Source of the DNA: Ahaetulla prasina | Lineage: Eukaryota; Chordata; Lepidosauria; Squamata; Colubridae | Assembly (NCBI RefSeq): GCF_028640845.1 | Contig: NC_080541.1 | Location: forward strand, 4,284,435-4,348,434 | Direction: 5' to 3' | Length of the DNA: 64,000 nt | Shown here: piece by piece, positions 22,386 to 33,725 of the stretch | Position numbering within the stretch: the stretch's first letter is position 1 | Layout: each line of letters begins with the position of its first letter | Notes under the pieces: generated by a model | The model's input: the letters and a program-made list of their open reading frames with translations, nothing else | The model's database searches: none | Told to the model about the DNA's origin: nothing | Made by a program: the position numbers and the translations under genes

Positions 22386-22657
22386 AGCCAGGCACCACCT
22401 AATCTATACCTGTGCAAGTATTTCCTGTGGTTGGATAGGAGATTGTTTCAGGTGCTTTGTCCCTTTTAAAGTTTACCTACTTGAAGTGGGTGATAGAACA
22501 AAGGAAAGTTGAGATACATTGGATTGGTACTGTAGATGTGTACATTCAAGTTTGCCATCTGTTGATTTTTGAGTCTCACAGAACGTTTGATGTGGGGAGT
22601 TTTGCATGATTCACCTTGAGTTCTGATAAAAAATTGTTCCTCTCTTAGACTAGAATA
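22386..22657. other. Unassigned intronic stretch
   Basis: About 270 bases without recognised features. Confidence 0.5.
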
Positions 22658-23015
22658 CAGGTAGTCCTCGACTTGTGACCACAATTGAGCCCCAAATTTC
22701 TCTTGCTCGGTGAGTTTTGTCCCATTGACGACATTTCCTGCCACCCGTTGTTAAGCGAATCACTGAGTTGTTAACCCAGTAACATGGTTGTTAAGTGAAT
22801 CTGGCTTTGCTGGTCAGAAGGTCGCAACAAGGGGATCACATGACCCCAGGGGGGGGGACACTGCCACTGTCATAAATACAAACCCATTGCCAAGCGTCCG
22901 AATTTTGATCATGGGACATGGAGATGTTGCAACGCTCGTAAGTATGAAAAACGGTCGTGAGTCACATAAATTTGAACGGTCGTTTGAAGAATGGTTGCAA
23001 GTCAAGGACTAGCTG
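22658..23015 (+). mobile_element. Palindromic DNA element, CAGGTAGTCC family
   Basis: CAGGTAGTCCTCGACTTGTG to GTCAAGGACTAGCTG, TA on the left. Internal GTTAAGTGAATCTGGCTTTG. Confidence 0.85.
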
Positions 23016-23549
23016 TCTAAATGTCACAATGAAAGAAATTGGCATGCCAAGTCAGGAATGGTTGGAAAGTCTACCATGTTGGATGTGGGCAAGGCTAGGA
23101 AAGGTGACCAGTCATTATGGATGGTTGGGTTGGAATGCAATCAAAGGTTCCCTCAAGGTGAGTGGATGACCAGCTGAGATCTTCTTGCTATGGGATGTCA
23201 GTTATAGAAGGAGGGAGGAAGCATTCAGAGAATGTTGGCTTGTGACTAGGAAGGCTTGAATGTTTGTTTCAGGATGTAGCTGACCACATGCAGCGTAACA
23301 AGGTTGAAGAGAAGATGCAGCTATGAGGCCCTTGAAGGAGAAATACAGGCAGTTAAGACTTACGCTGGTGTTAGTTTTATCACTGCCACCTGAGGAAACG
23401 CTCCATCTTTTCATGGCCTAAATATATAAGAGAAAATATATGGGGTTGTTGTTGTTTTTTGTCCTCCCTGTTTCAACCCGCAGTACGAGTTTGGTATGTG
23501 TGGAGATGACAAAAGAAGGTTGATCTTTCAGGAAATGTATTGAAATCAA
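23016..23549. other. Unassigned intronic stretch
   Basis: About 530 bases without recognised repeat or exon. Confidence 0.5.
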
Positions 23550-23815
23550 CAGGGCCTCTGGTGGCTCAGACTGCTAAGTCAGTCTGTTATTAACACAGCT
23601 GCTTGCAATTACTGCAGGTTCAAGTCCCACCAGGCCCAAGGTTGACTCAGCCTTCCATCCTTTATAAGGTAGGTAAAATGAGGACCCAGATTGTTGGGGG
23701 CAATAAAACTTGACTTTGTATATAAATATACAAATGGATGAAGACTATTGCTTGACACAGGGTAAGCCACCCTGAGTCTTCGGAGAAGGGCGGGATATAA
23801 ATGCAAATAAAAAAA
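23550..23815 (+). mobile_element. tRNA-derived SINE with L2-type tail
   Basis: GGGCCTCTGGTGGCTCAGAC head, GCAGGTTCAAGTCCCACC B box, GGGCGGGATATAAATGC tail with A-run. Confidence 0.92.
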
Positions 23816-23965
23816 ACCAAAACAGGGGGATGACAGGGTGGGGAAAAAAAACAGTTTTTCTTAAAACGCTAAAAGTCTGAAGAGATTCTCAGTCATCCAG
23901 GTCCTGGTTGTCCCAAAGGTGCTTATTTTCAAAAGGCAACTGGACTTCCTTGTTTTTTCTTTGAA

Positions 23966-23999
23966 GACGTTTCGCTTCTCATCCGAGAAGCTTCTTCAG
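23966..23999 (-). ncRNA. Hammerhead-like core, alpha unit, minus copy
   Basis: CTGAAGA, A, stem GCTTCTC/GAGAAGC with loop GGAT, GAAAC, GTC. The stem is perfect over seven pairs. Confidence 0.5.
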
Positions 24000-24261
24000 C
24001 TCTGATTGGATGGTGAGGAATGGAAGGACTTATACTACTTGGAGACAGCTGGTCCTTTGCATCCTTTTAGAGGGTCCTTGAGGCCACTTGGAGGTTTATC
24101 TGTGCCCACCGGGTCACCTGAGTGGTGCTAACGGTTCCTGTAGTCTTGCAATTCCTCTGGAAATCCATTCATACCCCCAAACCACACCGAGGGTGTGGAT
24201 GTAAATGACCGGCTGTCTGCAAGGAGTATCAATCCTTTCATTCCCCACCATCCAGTCAGAG

Positions 24262-24295
24262 CTGAAGAAGCTGCTTGGATGAGAAGCGAAACGTC
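24262..24295 (+). ncRNA. Hammerhead-like core, alpha unit, plus copy
   Basis: CTGAAGA, A, GCTGCTT...GAGAAGC, GAAAC, GTC. The stem has decayed at one or two positions relative to the minus copy. Confidence 0.45.
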
Positions 24296-24526
24296 TTCAA
24301 AGAAAAACAAGAAAGTCCAGTTGCCTCCTGAAAAAAAACCCACTTTTGGCGATAAATACGACCCATATTCACAAATTTTGGCTTCTGGCAACAATCTGGA
24401 GGGATCTTAGCCACCAATCGAGCACCAGAATTAGAGATACTCTGGGTGGAGATAATGAAGTTCAAATCATTATGTGATTTACATAAGGGGTCTCCAGCCT
24501 TGGTTCCTTTAAGACTTGTGGACTTA

Positions 24527-25276
24527 ACATAACATAACATCAGAGTTGGAAGGGACCTTGGAGGCCTTCTAGTCCAACCCCCTGCCCAGGCAGGAAACCC
24601 TACACCATCTCAGTCAGATGGTTATCCAACATTTTCTTAAAAATTTCCAGTGTTGGAGCATTCACAACTTCTGCAGGCAAGTCGTTCCACTTATTAATTG
24701 TTCTAACTGTCAGGAAATTTCTCCTTAGTTCTAAGTTGCTTCTTTCCTTGATCAGTTTCCACCCATTGCTTCTTGTTCTACCCTCAGGTGCTTTGGTGAA
24801 CAGCCTGACTCCCTCTTCTTTGTGGCAGCCCCTAAGATATTGGAACACAGCTATCATGTCTCCCCTAGTCCTTCTTTTTGTTAAACTAGACATACCCAGT
24901 TCCTGCAACCGTTCTTCATATGTTTTATCCTCCAGTCCCCTAATCATCTTTGTTGCTCTTCTCTGCACTCTTTCTAGAGTCTCAACATCTTTTTTACATC
25001 GTGGCGACCAAAACTGGATGCAATATTCCAAGTGTGGCCTTACCAAGGCATTATAAAGTGGTATTAACACTTCACGTGATCTTGATTCTATCCCTCTGTT
25101 TATGCAGCCCAGAACTGTGTTGGCTTTTTTAACAGCTGCTGCACACTGCTGGCTCATATCTAAATGGTTATCCACTAGGACTCCAAGATCCCTCTCACAG
25201 GTACTACTATTGAGCAAGGTACCACATATACGGTACTGGTGCATTTTGTTTTTTTGGCCTAAATGTAGAACCTTAC
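24527..25276 (-). mobile_element. CR1 LINE 3' end with intact C-terminal frame
   Basis: The minus frame 25244-24600 is open for 214 codons. It includes [54 protein letters not shown] and [20 protein letters not shown], the reverse-transcriptase C-terminal region of CR1. The 3' tail runs into ATGTT repeats (24527-24540). Inserted within a palindromic hAT MITE whose halves flank it (24487-24526, 25281-25352). Confidence 0.93.
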
Positions 25277-25401
25277 TTTATTCCTGAGCCAGCCAGGAAT
25301 TCTGGAAGTTGAAGTCCACAGGTCATAAAGGGGCCATACTTCCCCATTCCTGCTCTAAAAGTTTATTCAAAGAAGAATGTTTCTGAGAATTCATCCTAGG
25401 T

Positions 25402-25655
25402 CAGGGATCAGCAACCTTAAACACTCAAAGAGCCACAAAGTACTAACCGGAACCCCCCCCCCTTTTTTCAATTCTGGAGCTGACCGGAAGTCCAGTTCCC
25501 CCACCATAGAGTCTCCACCTAGCACGGCGTCCTTTTTCCTCTACCTATCCTAGCAGAAAGCCCTATCAATTGTGGAGCCAACCGGCAACAGGGAGCTGCA
25601 GAAGAGGGATGAAAGAGCCACATGCGGCTCCAGAGCCACAGGTTGCCGACTCCTG
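25402..25655. mobile_element. hAT-type element (CAGGGATCAGCAACC family)
   Basis: CAGGGATCAGCAACCTTAAAC ... CACAGGTTGCCGACTCCTG, perfect 8-base duplication TCCTAGGT (25394-25401, 25656-25663). Confidence 0.9.
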
Positions 25656-25940
25656 TCCTAGGTGGATGGTTGAGGGTTTTTTTTGGGGGGGGGGGGCGGG
25701 GGCAGTTTGAGTAGTGGCACTATCAACACCGAGGAAGAATCTCAATCTTCTGTAAACGTTGGTCAATTTTTGCTTCACTTTTGGAGCTGCAGAGAAACTG
25801 CCTCCTCGGTTTCATTTCTACGATTTTAGATAGAGACTTTGAAAAAGAAAAAAAAGAAAGAAAGAAAGAAAAAAGAAAGAATAGCTATTTGCACCCAGGT
25901 CTGGTAGAGCTCAGAAACTTCCAAGTAGGGAAAGTCTCAC

Positions 25941-26045
25941 CTTAGTCTCCATTGGTGGAGATTCTTTTTCCTTCTCTGCATGTTGTAACTTCCGGTTCAG
26001 GTCCTGGAACATGTCTTGGTGACGTTTTCTTGTGTGCATGATTTT
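25941..26045 (-). CDS. ADGRB1: ADGRB1 exon [20 protein letters not shown]...
   Basis: A 105-base, 35-codon exon in phase 0. The acceptor is ctgttgtag and the donor is gtgaga. It starts [20 protein letters not shown], continues QHAEKEKE and ends PPMETK. The first half is the invariant BAI-family helix-like segment. The second half is acidic/basic and more variable. It joins directly to [13 protein letters not shown] in the last exon. Confidence 0.95.
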
Positions 26046-26113
26046 CTACAACAGGGCACATCCAGATAAATTGAGGTTTTGTGAGAATGAAATAAACATT
26101 GTAAACATTTACA

Positions 26114-26161
<48 letters not shown>

Positions 26162-27013
26162 ATCTGTCTGTCTAACCTCTTATCAGTCCATCCATCCATC
26201 AATCCATCCATCCATCTCTCTCTTTCTCTAATCTCTCTCTCATCTATCTACACTATCTATCTATCCATCCATCATCCATCCATCCACCCATTCTTCCACC
26301 CCTTTCTCTCTCATCTCTTTTTCTATCTCACTTTATCTATCCATCCATCCATCCATCCATCCATCCATCCATCCCTTTCTCTCTCATCTCTCTTTACCGC
26401 TCTCTTTATCCATCCATCCATCTATTTATCTCAATCATCCATCCATCCATCCATCCATCCATATCTCTTTCTCTAATCTCTCTCATCTATCTACACTATT
26501 TATCTATCCATCCATCATCCATCCATCCACCCATCCACCCATCCATCCATCCATTCATCCTTCCATCCCTTTCTCTCTCATCTCTTTTTCTATCTCACTT
26601 TATCTATCCATCCATCCATCCATCCATCCATCCATCCATCCATCCATCCATCCATCCATCCCTCTCTTTCTCTAATCTCTCTCTCATCTATCTACACTAT
26701 CTATCTATCCATCCATCATCCATCCATCCACCCATCCACCTATCCATCCATCCATCCATCTATCCATCCATCCGTCCGTCCGTCCGTCCTTCCATCCCTT
26801 TCTCTCTCATCTCTTTTTCTCTCACTTTATCCATCCATCCATCCATCCATCCATCCATCCATCCATCCATCCATCCATCCATCCATCCCTTTCTCTCTCA
26901 TCTCTCTTTATCGCTCCCTTTATCCATCCATCCATCTATTTATCTCAATCATCCATCCATCCATTCATCCATCCATCATCTCTCCCTCCCTCCCTCCCTC
27001 CCTCCCTCTCCTC
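26114..27013. repeat. Compound ATCT/ATCC tetranucleotide array
   Basis: About 900 bases of ATCT and ATCC runs with CTCT interruptions. A longer motif (TCCATCC...TTTCTCTCATCTCTTT) recurs several times, so part of the array has a higher-order pattern. It fills most of the intron between two ADGRB1 exons. Confidence 0.95.
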
Positions 27014-27242
27014 TCCAGCCTTTATATATAAATATTTTTATAAACAACTCACGGCAGTGAATATTTCACTGGCCAAATAGCATTACAAGCAATCCTTTCC
27101 CTCATCTGTCCTTTTCTGGTTTCAGTTTTTAAAAAATATTTATCGAGGGCTTGAGTAGAAAATCTATTCCTCACTAAAGATAGTCCTCAACTTATGACCA
27201 CAACAATTTTTTTTATCATGGAAGCAAACCCCAAATACTCAC

Positions 27243-27278
27243 CTCAAAATCTAGTTCTGCATATCGGGATTTCCGCCT
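27243..27278 (-). CDS. ADGRB1: ADGRB1 36-base microexon RRKSRYAELDFE
   Basis: Thirty-six bases encoding exactly RRKSRYAELDFE in phase 0. The acceptor has a clear pyrimidine tract (cctttcattttcag) and the donor is gtgagt. This basic motif is highly conserved across BAI1-3. The intron downstream (27242 to 26046) is only about 1.2 kb and three quarters of it is an ATCC/ATCT array. Confidence 0.95.
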
Positions 27279-27333
27279 CTGAAAATGAAAGGAAGGGGAA
27301 GAACCATGTTTAACGCTTGACAAGAGATGAAGG

Positions 27334-28068
27334 ACACCAGTGGTGGGATTCAAATAATTTAACAACTGGTTGTTTGGCTGCCACAAAGAAAAGGGGGTCA
27401 GCTTCTTTTCCAAAGCCCCAGAAGGCAAGAGAAGAAGCAATAGATGAAAAAAGTAATCAAGGAGAGAAGCAACCTGGAATTAGGAAAAACTTTCTAACAG
27501 TGAGAACAATTGGAAGAGCTTGACCTTCAGACACTGTGGGGGCTCCATCACTGGAGGTTTTTAAAAAGAGACTGGGCAGCCCCTTGTCTCAAATGGTATT
27601 GGTCAGTGATGGCTCACCTTTTTGCCATTGTGTGCCAAAAGCATGGGGAGTGTGGGGGGGTCGTCCGCGTGTGTGCCCACACCCATAATTTAATGTGCCC
27701 TGCCCCCCATGCATAGTTGTGTCCCTGCATTCCCCCCGCTTTTGGCACTTGATGGCATGGTGGGCCTGTTTTTCACCCTTCCCAGGCTCCAGAGCCTTTC
27801 TAGGAGCCTGGGGAGGGCGAAAACGGCCCTCTGGAGGCTAGTTGCAGCTCATTTCCCGACTTCCGGTGAGTTCGTAAGGCCCGAAAATCATCTGGCCGGC
27901 ATTCACATGCATGCTGGAGCTGAGCTGGGCAATGCTCGCGTGCCCACAGATATGGCTCCACGTGCCATAGGTTCGCCATCAAGGATATAGGTTCTCCTGC
28001 TTGAGCAGGGGTTGGACTAGAAGACCTCCAAGGCCCCTTCCAGCTCTATTCTGATTCACTCTCTCTTT
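27334..28068 (+). mobile_element. CR1 LINE 3' end, interrupted by a hAT element
   Basis: AGAAGCAACCTGGAATTAGG, CATCACTGGAGGTTTTTAAA, then after the insertion GGGGTTGGACTAGAAGACCT. A fragment of a CAGTGGTGGGATT element is at its left edge (27334-27375). Confidence 0.85.
27604..27984. mobile_element. hAT-type element (CAGTGATGGCGAACC family)
   Basis: CAGTGATGGCTCACCTTTTT ... GCCATAGGTTCGCCATCAAG, flanks GTATTGGT/ATATAGGT (6 of 8), inside the CR1. Confidence 0.78.
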
Positions 28069-28166
28069 CTCTCAACTAAAAAAACTTTCTCTCAACTTTA
28101 AAAGCGATCACGTGCTCCAGCCCCCCAGTCCCTACCCGTTCCTCGGGCGGCCTTGATCCTCAGAGC

Positions 28167-29246
28167 TTGGATCTTCGGCTGATGTTATGCAATGCCCGGT
28201 CCGTGGTTAATAAGGCCCCCCTGATCTGTGATCTTATTCAGGGGGAGTCCGCGGACCTTATGGGCATTACGGAGACCTGGCTGGGCCCAGAGGGGGGGGT
28301 TCCCCTCGTTGAGATGTGTCCTCCAGGTTTCCGAGCATTTCATCAGCCGAGGGCCCAAGGTAGGGGTGGGGGGGTGGCGGTTGTTATTAAGGAGGATCTG
28401 GAGCCGAGGGAGGCCACTGTTCCTCAGATTGCCGGCTGTGAATCCCTCTATGTGCGGTGGGGCCATAGGAATCAGTTGGGCTTGGTGATCGCGTACCTGG
28501 CTCCTTGCTGCGTGACCACAGCCCTGCCTGAGCTGTTGGAGGTGCTTGCCGCTGTGGCGGTTGAGACCCCCAGACTTATAGTCATGGGGGATTTCAATCT
28601 GCCATCAGTTGGCTTGTCATCGACAGCAGCTCAGGAGTTCCAGGCTTCCATGACGGCCTTGGACCTGATTCGAGTAAATGATGGCCCTACGCACATGGGG
28701 GGAGGCGCGCTGGATTTGATTTATATCTCTGGACAGTGGTTAAATGATCTGGTATTAGATGATTTAGTAACAGAACCAATGTCATGGTCCGATCATTTTC
28801 TCCTTCGCCTAGACTTCCGAACCGCCATTCACCACCGCAGGGAGACGGAACCTATACGTTGGTTCCGTCCCAGGCGCCTGATGGACCCTGAGAGGTTCCT
28901 GACGGAGCTTGGGCCATTCCCTGAGGATCTGGCCCACGGCACGACTGAGGAACTGGTCGCGGCCTGGGAACGGGCCGCGGCTGGGGCCTTGGACCGTGTC
29001 GCGCCTTTGCGGCCTCTGACCCGGCGCAGATCTCGTCCGGCCCCTTGGTTCTCCGAGGGGCTGAGGGAGATGAAACGCCGGAGAAGACGCCTGGAGAGCA
29101 CCTGGAGGTCCAGTCGCTCCGAGGCTGATCGGACACTAGTTAGGTCCTATTCTAGGGCCTACCTAGTGGCAATGGGGGAGGCGAGGCGTTCCTACGCCTC
29201 CACCCTCATTGCGTCAGCAGATAACCGCCCGGCCTGTTTCGGGTGA
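28167..29246 (+). CDS. L2 LINE endonuclease domain, open 359 codons
   Basis: An apurinic-type endonuclease of the L2/CR1 group: [20 protein letters not shown] (N-terminal N-A-R-S block), [10 protein letters not shown] (catalytic Glu), [34 protein letters not shown] and [13 protein letters not shown] (catalytic SDH). The stretch after about residue 220 is an Arg-rich linker, [13 protein letters not shown] to RRSRPAPWF. The frame ends just before the polymerase region, a single-base break from continuity. The start Met may not be native, since the reading continues slightly upstream. Confidence 0.88.
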   Translation: MDLRLMLCNARSVVNKAPLICDLIQGESADLMGITETWLGPEGGVPLVEMCPPGFRAFHQPRAQGRGGGVAVVIKEDLEPREATVPQIAGCESLYVRWGHRNQLGLVIAYLAPCCVTTALPELLEVLAAVAVETPRLIVMGDFNLPSVGLSSTAAQEFQASMTALDLIRVNDGPTHMGGGALDLIYISGQWLNDLVLDDLVTEPMSWSDHFLLRLDFRTAIHHRRETEPIRWFRPRRLMDPERFLTELGPFPEDLAHGTTEELVAAWERAAAGALDRVAPLRPLTRRRSRPAPWFSEGLREMKRRRRRLESTWRSSRSEADRTLVRSYSRAYLVAMGEARRSYASTLIASADNRPACFG

Positions 29247-30975
29247 CCCGCTCCCTCCTTCATCAGGAGGTGCGGGATGACCCTTTGCAGGGACGAGCCG
29301 AGGAGTTTAGTGGTTATCTATACGATAAAATCGCTCAGCTCCGGGATGGTCTGGACCGAATTTGGGATGATCCAAGCGAGGGAGAGGAGACACGTCTTGT
29401 TGAGCTCGTTTGGGATGAGTTTGACCCTGTGGCTCCCGAGGACGTGGACAGGTTGTTGGGGAGGCTTCACGCCATGACATGTTTACTGGACCGTGTCCTT
29501 CCTGGCTGGTACTGGCCACTCAGGAGGTGACACGAGGCTGGCTCCAGAGGATTATCAACGCTTCTTTGTTGGAAGGGTCTTCCTGCCGCCTTGAAAGAGG
29601 CGGTGGTGAGACCCTCCTCAAGAAGCCCTCCTGGACCCAGCTATTTTGGGTAATTATCGTCCAGTCTCCAACCTTCGCTTTGTTGCGAAGGTTGTAGAGA
29701 GTGCTGTGGCGACAGCTACCCCAATACCTGGATGAAGATGCTATCTAGACCTGCTCCAGTCCGGCTTCCGACCCGGATACAGCACGGAGACAGCTTTGGT
29801 CGCATTGGTGGATGATCTCTGGAGGGCCAGGGACAGGGGTTATTCCTCTGCCCTGGTCCTATTAGACCTCTCAGCGGCTTTTGATACCATCGACCATGGT
29901 ATCTTGCTGCGCCGGTTGGAGGATTGGGAGTGGGAGGCACCGTTTATCGGTGGTTCTCCTCCTATCTCTCGACCGGTCGCAGACGGTGTTGACAGGGGGC
30001 AGAGGTCGACCGCGAGGTGCCTCACTTGTGGGGTCCCAGGGTCGATCCTCTCGCCTGCTGTTCAACATCTACATGAAGCCGTTGGGCGAGATCATCAGTG
30101 GTTTTGGGGTGAGATACCAGCAGTACGCTGATGACACCCAGCTGTACTTTTCCACCCCGGACCACCCCAATGAAGCTGTTGAAGTGCTGTCCCGGTGTTT
30201 GGAGGCCGTACGGGTCTGGATGGGGAGAAACAGGCTCAAGCTTAATCCCTCCAAGACGGAGTGGCTGTGGATGCCGGCATCCCGATTCAGTCAGCTGCAG
30301 CCGCGGCTGGCTGTTGGAGGCGAGTTACTGGCCCCAAAGGATAGGGTGTGCAACTTAGGTGTCCTCCTGGATGATCAGCTGTCGTTTGAAGAGCATTTGA
30401 CAGCCGTCTCCAGGAGGGCCTTCCACCAGGTTCGCCTGGTTCGGCAGTTGCGCCCCTTCCTTGATCGGGATGCCTTGTGCACAGTCACTCATGCGCTCGT
30501 TACCTCTCGCTTGGATTATTGTAATGCTCTCTACATGGGGCTCCCCTTGAAGTGCACTCGGAGGCTTCAGTTAGTCCAGAATGCAGCTGTGCGGGTGATA
30601 GAGGGAGCTACGCATAGCTCCCATGTAACACCGCTACTGCGCAGACTGCACTGGCTACCTGTGGCCTTTCGGGTGCACTTTAAGGTGTTGGTTACGACCT
30701 TTAAAGCGCTCCATGGCTTAGGACCTGGGTACTTACGGGACCGCCTGCTGCTACCACATGCCTCCCACCGTCCCGTACGCTCTCACAGAGAGGGCCTTCT
30801 CAGGGTGCCGTCCGCCAAACAATGTCGGCTGGCGGCCCCCAGGGGAAGGGCCTTCTCTGTGGGGGCCCCCACACTCTGGAACGAGCTCCCCCCAGGTTTA
30901 CGCCAAATATCTGACCTTCGGACATTCCGTCGCGAACTAAAGACACATCTTTTTATTCGCGCGGGGCTGGCTTGA
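29243..30975 (+). pseudogene. L2 LINE reverse transcriptase, frame-shifted
   Basis: ALVLLDLSAAFDTIDHGILL, then after a break YQQYADDTQLYF (YADD at 30124-30135). LNPSKTEWLWMP, LVTSRLDYCNALYMGLPLKC and LQLVQNAAVRVIEGA follow. The C terminus is GRAFSVGAPTLWNELPPGLR to THLFIRAGLA. The last 364 codons are continuous. Breaks cluster between 29240 and 29900, so the copy is inactive as read. Confidence 0.9.
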
Positions 30976-31498
30976 ACCAAATTTTAACTTTAAATTAAAT
31001 TATTAATTTTAAATTTTAAAATTTTAAATGGGGTTTTAGTTATGGTAAATTTTTAACTTTTCAGGCTAATTTAAATAGGTTTTTTAAATGGTATTTTAAA
31101 TTGTACATTGTTGTTGGTTTTACTTTGCCTGTACACCGCCCTGAGTCCTTCGGGAGAAGGGCAGTATAAAAATCAAATAAATAAATAAATAAATAAAAAC
31201 TAGACTAGAGAAAAGAAGGACTAGGAGGGACATGAAAGCAATATTTGAGGGACTCCTACAAAGATGAGGGGGTTAATTTATTTTCCAAAGCACCAAAAGG
31301 CAAGATGAGAAACAATGGATGGAAACTAACCAAGAAGAGAAGCAACCTGGAACTAAGGAGAAATGTCCTAATGGGGAGAGCATAAACCAAAGAATAGCTC
31401 TCCTCCAGAAGTTGTGGGTGGGAGTTGTGGTGAGACAGGACAACTATTTGTCTGAAATGGTGTAGGGTCTCCTGCCTGAACAGGGGGTTGGACTAGAC

Positions 31499-32244
31499 TA
31501 GGGGGGTCACCAACCTTTCGGACCTCAGGGACCACTAAATTCATAATTTTAAATCCCGCGGACCACTAATACGATCTGCCTAATGACCGGCTGGGTGGGC
31601 ATGGCTAGGTGGTCATGTGACTGGATGGGTGTGGCCAACTCAATGTCACTCACATTGAGGGGCACCTTGCTGGCCTCTACTTGCTCCTCCCCTCCCAGCC
31701 CCTCCTCGGCTGCCCACCCAGGCTCCTTAGGGCCCCAACAGGAAGCCGTTGTTGGAGCTAAGCAGCCACCAGGAGAAAGAGTTGGCAAAACATCTCAGTT
31801 CAAATTGGATCTGACCGAGAAGCAGCCTCAGCAGAAGTACCTCACTGAGGACTAGGAGCATAGGCTTTCCAAGCAGAGGGAAGACCTGCGGGAGTGCAAG
31901 GCCAGGTACCAGCACCCGAAGGCTCAGCAGGCTGAGATGGTCAGCCAGTTCCAGGCCATGATGCAGTCTCACTGGAACGAGGCCCTCCAGCTGTTTGCCA
32001 CCCATGACCCTTCCCTCCAGCCTTCGCCCAAAGCCCCACACCAAGAGGCTGAAGCAGAATTTCTGCCCCCTATGACCTGCACAAAAAGACCCCAAAGGGG
32101 GAGACTCTCTGCAGTGTTCATTGCACGTATCCGGCCCAGGGCCGTAATTTGAGGACCCCTGATTTAGTGCAAATTAAACAATGCAAATAATTTTTTCTGT
32201 GGACCACCAACATTTTCTCACCGACCACCAGTTGGTGACCGCTG
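31499..32244. mobile_element. hAT-type element (GGTCACCAACC family) with captured coding sequence
   Basis: Ends GGGGTCACCAACCTTTCGG and CCAGTTGGTGACCGCTG are inverted repeats. The 8-base duplication is unclear by one position. The middle (about 31660-32140) differs from other small hAT copies: it reads as coiled-coil-like protein on the plus strand. Confidence 0.75.
31783..32140 (+). pseudogene. Captured fragment of an unidentified coiled-coil gene
   Basis: The plus frame reads EKQPQQKYLTED, a stop, EHRLSKQREDLRECKARYQH, AQQAEMVSQFQAMMQSHWNE and ALQLFATHDPSLQPSPKAPH. Composition is charged and heptad-like, unlike transposase, and no intron is seen. I do not recognise the parent gene. At least one stop breaks it. 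Confidence 0.5.
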
Positions 32245-32355
32245 GACTAAATGACTCTATTATTCTATATTCTATGTTCACTTTCTCTACTGAGCTTCTG
32301 TTGTGGGAGAGATGGAAGGGAGAATACAATTGATCCGATCTGATCTCCTAAAGTA

Positions 32356-32406
32356 AGGGGTCCAACCTTGGCAAGTTTAACGTTTGTGGGCTTCAACTCC
32401 CAGAAT
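32356..32406. mobile_element. Half of a palindromic hAT MITE
   Basis: GGGGTCCAACCTTGGCAAGT...CTTCAACTCCCAGAATTCC. A matching right half lies at 32957-32995 and 33501-33530, split by an LTR. Confidence 0.6.
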
Positions 32407-32995
32407 TCCTCCCTCTCAAAATGTCTGTAGCAAATGGCACTCAAAACTGGAGAGACTCAGCTGACTTCTAACCAGGCTTCCATAAGAAACATTTCTTCCA
32501 TTAAGATTCTCCATATTTCTCTCCAAGAAACCCCCCCAATTCCTGCACCATTGGTCCAACATCACGATGAGGATCTGGGGCTGAGATTTACATCCAGCTG
32601 GGACTCACAGAAGGAGCATCAATGGAGATGATATCATAAAGACGCTACCCAGGTCCTTCTTGCCCTTTGAAGGACAATTAGGAGAGATAAGTGGGAAAAT
32701 TAGTAAATGTAAAATACTTCGGAAGCACATTCCATGCATAGCAAATGATTGTCATTAACGAAGGACATTAATTAACAAATTCATTTTAGGAGTGCCATCA
32801 CAACCCAACACTCTTGAGATCACACTGTTGGAATTCATTGACAAAAATGCCCGGTCTAAACTTATCTTTTAAAACTTGAGCAGGACTAGAAAACCTCCAA
32901 GGTCCCTTCCAATTTCGTTATTCCACTATTCAGTTATTTTATAAAACAGCCATACTGGCTGGGGAATTCTGGGAGTTGAAGTCCACAAGTCTTAA

Positions 32996-33500
32996 TGTTG
33001 TGACTCCAGCCCCTGAACCTGGCCCTATGCCCGAAAGTGACTCCAAAAGTGAGAGGGAAGGGCCGATAAGGCTTACCTCGGGAGCACCGATTCCTTTGGC
33101 TCGGCTCCAGGAGCCAGAACCAGACCAGTCGGAGGAGGTAATGAGGCTGTCATCCCCTGATTCCTCCCTTCCCCAGGTTATGCCTTCAGACCCAGCTGAT
33201 AATAATAATCAAGCTTGGCTTGACCCGCGCTTCAGAAGATTAGAGAGGCGCCGTCATCAAAAGGAAGGATGGGGCAGGAGCCCCACCCCACAGGATATAT
33301 AAGGAGCTTTGGGACTGCTCTCACTCCACGGGAAGCAAAAGTTTAGCTGATCCGTTTCAAAAAGAGCTGAAAATCTTGCTACTTGAGTCATTTGTCTGAA
33401 CTTTGGCAGGCAGCTGCGATTTCTCTGCCAGGACTGATAAGAGCTGTGAATCCACTGGCTGAAGGCCAGCTCGTGGGTCTGAAGTGGGGAAGGAGACAGC
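32996..33500 (+). mobile_element. Solo LTR, family C
   Basis: TGTTGTGACTCCAGCC ... GGAGACAGC, about 505 bases, with flanks CTTAA/GTTAA (4 of 5). It is inserted in a palindromic MITE, since TTAAAGTTGCCAAG resumes on the right. TATATAAGG box at about 33294-33302. From LTR base 5 a frame is open to 33302, ending with DPRFRRLERRRHQKEG, alike to family A. Confidence 0.78.
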
Positions 33501-33725
33501 GTTAAAGTTGCCAAGTTTGGAGACTCCGTTGTCCTAAAACAAATACTGAAATATCTACCACTTGGAATCTGGGCTCAAAATAAGATTGCACCCCACTGTT
33601 TTAAGACATCTGTCCTATTCTGAGTAGCTATGCTTTAAAAAAAAATAGTTTCAGTTAGCAAGAATGGAATTTAAGGATTTCTCCAACACAAGTATGAAGA
33701 AGACCACCAACTTTCAGCCACTTAC

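Larger units (their letters stand above)
23876..24345. mobile_element. Penelope-type terminal units (alpha) in inverted order
   Basis: The ends are inverted copies of GTTGTCCCAAAGGTGC... and AAGTCCAGTTGCCTC, each followed inward by a GAAACGTCTTC box. About 260 bases separate the two cores. No reverse transcriptase is present. Confidence 0.65.
28076..31197 (+). mobile_element. L2-clade LINE, long copy
   Basis: About 3.1 kb with endonuclease, reverse transcriptase and the 3' end ACCGCCCTGAGTCCTTCGGG followed by (AAAT)n. The SINEs in this window share this type of 3' end, which fits trans-mobilisation by L2-type machinery. It lies antisense to ADGRB1 within an intron. Confidence 0.92.
31203..32290 (+). 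mobile_element. CR1 LINE 3' end, split by a hAT-type element
   Basis: ACAATGGATGGAAACTAACC, CCAGAAGTTGTGGGTGGGAG and GGGGGTTGGACTAGACTA, resuming after 32244 with ATGACTCTATTATTCTATAT. Confidence 0.82.

Noticed and set aside
24600..25244. 214-codon clean frame as a possible host gene
   Set aside because: Sequence is the C terminus of CR1 reverse transcriptase, repeated many times in the window.
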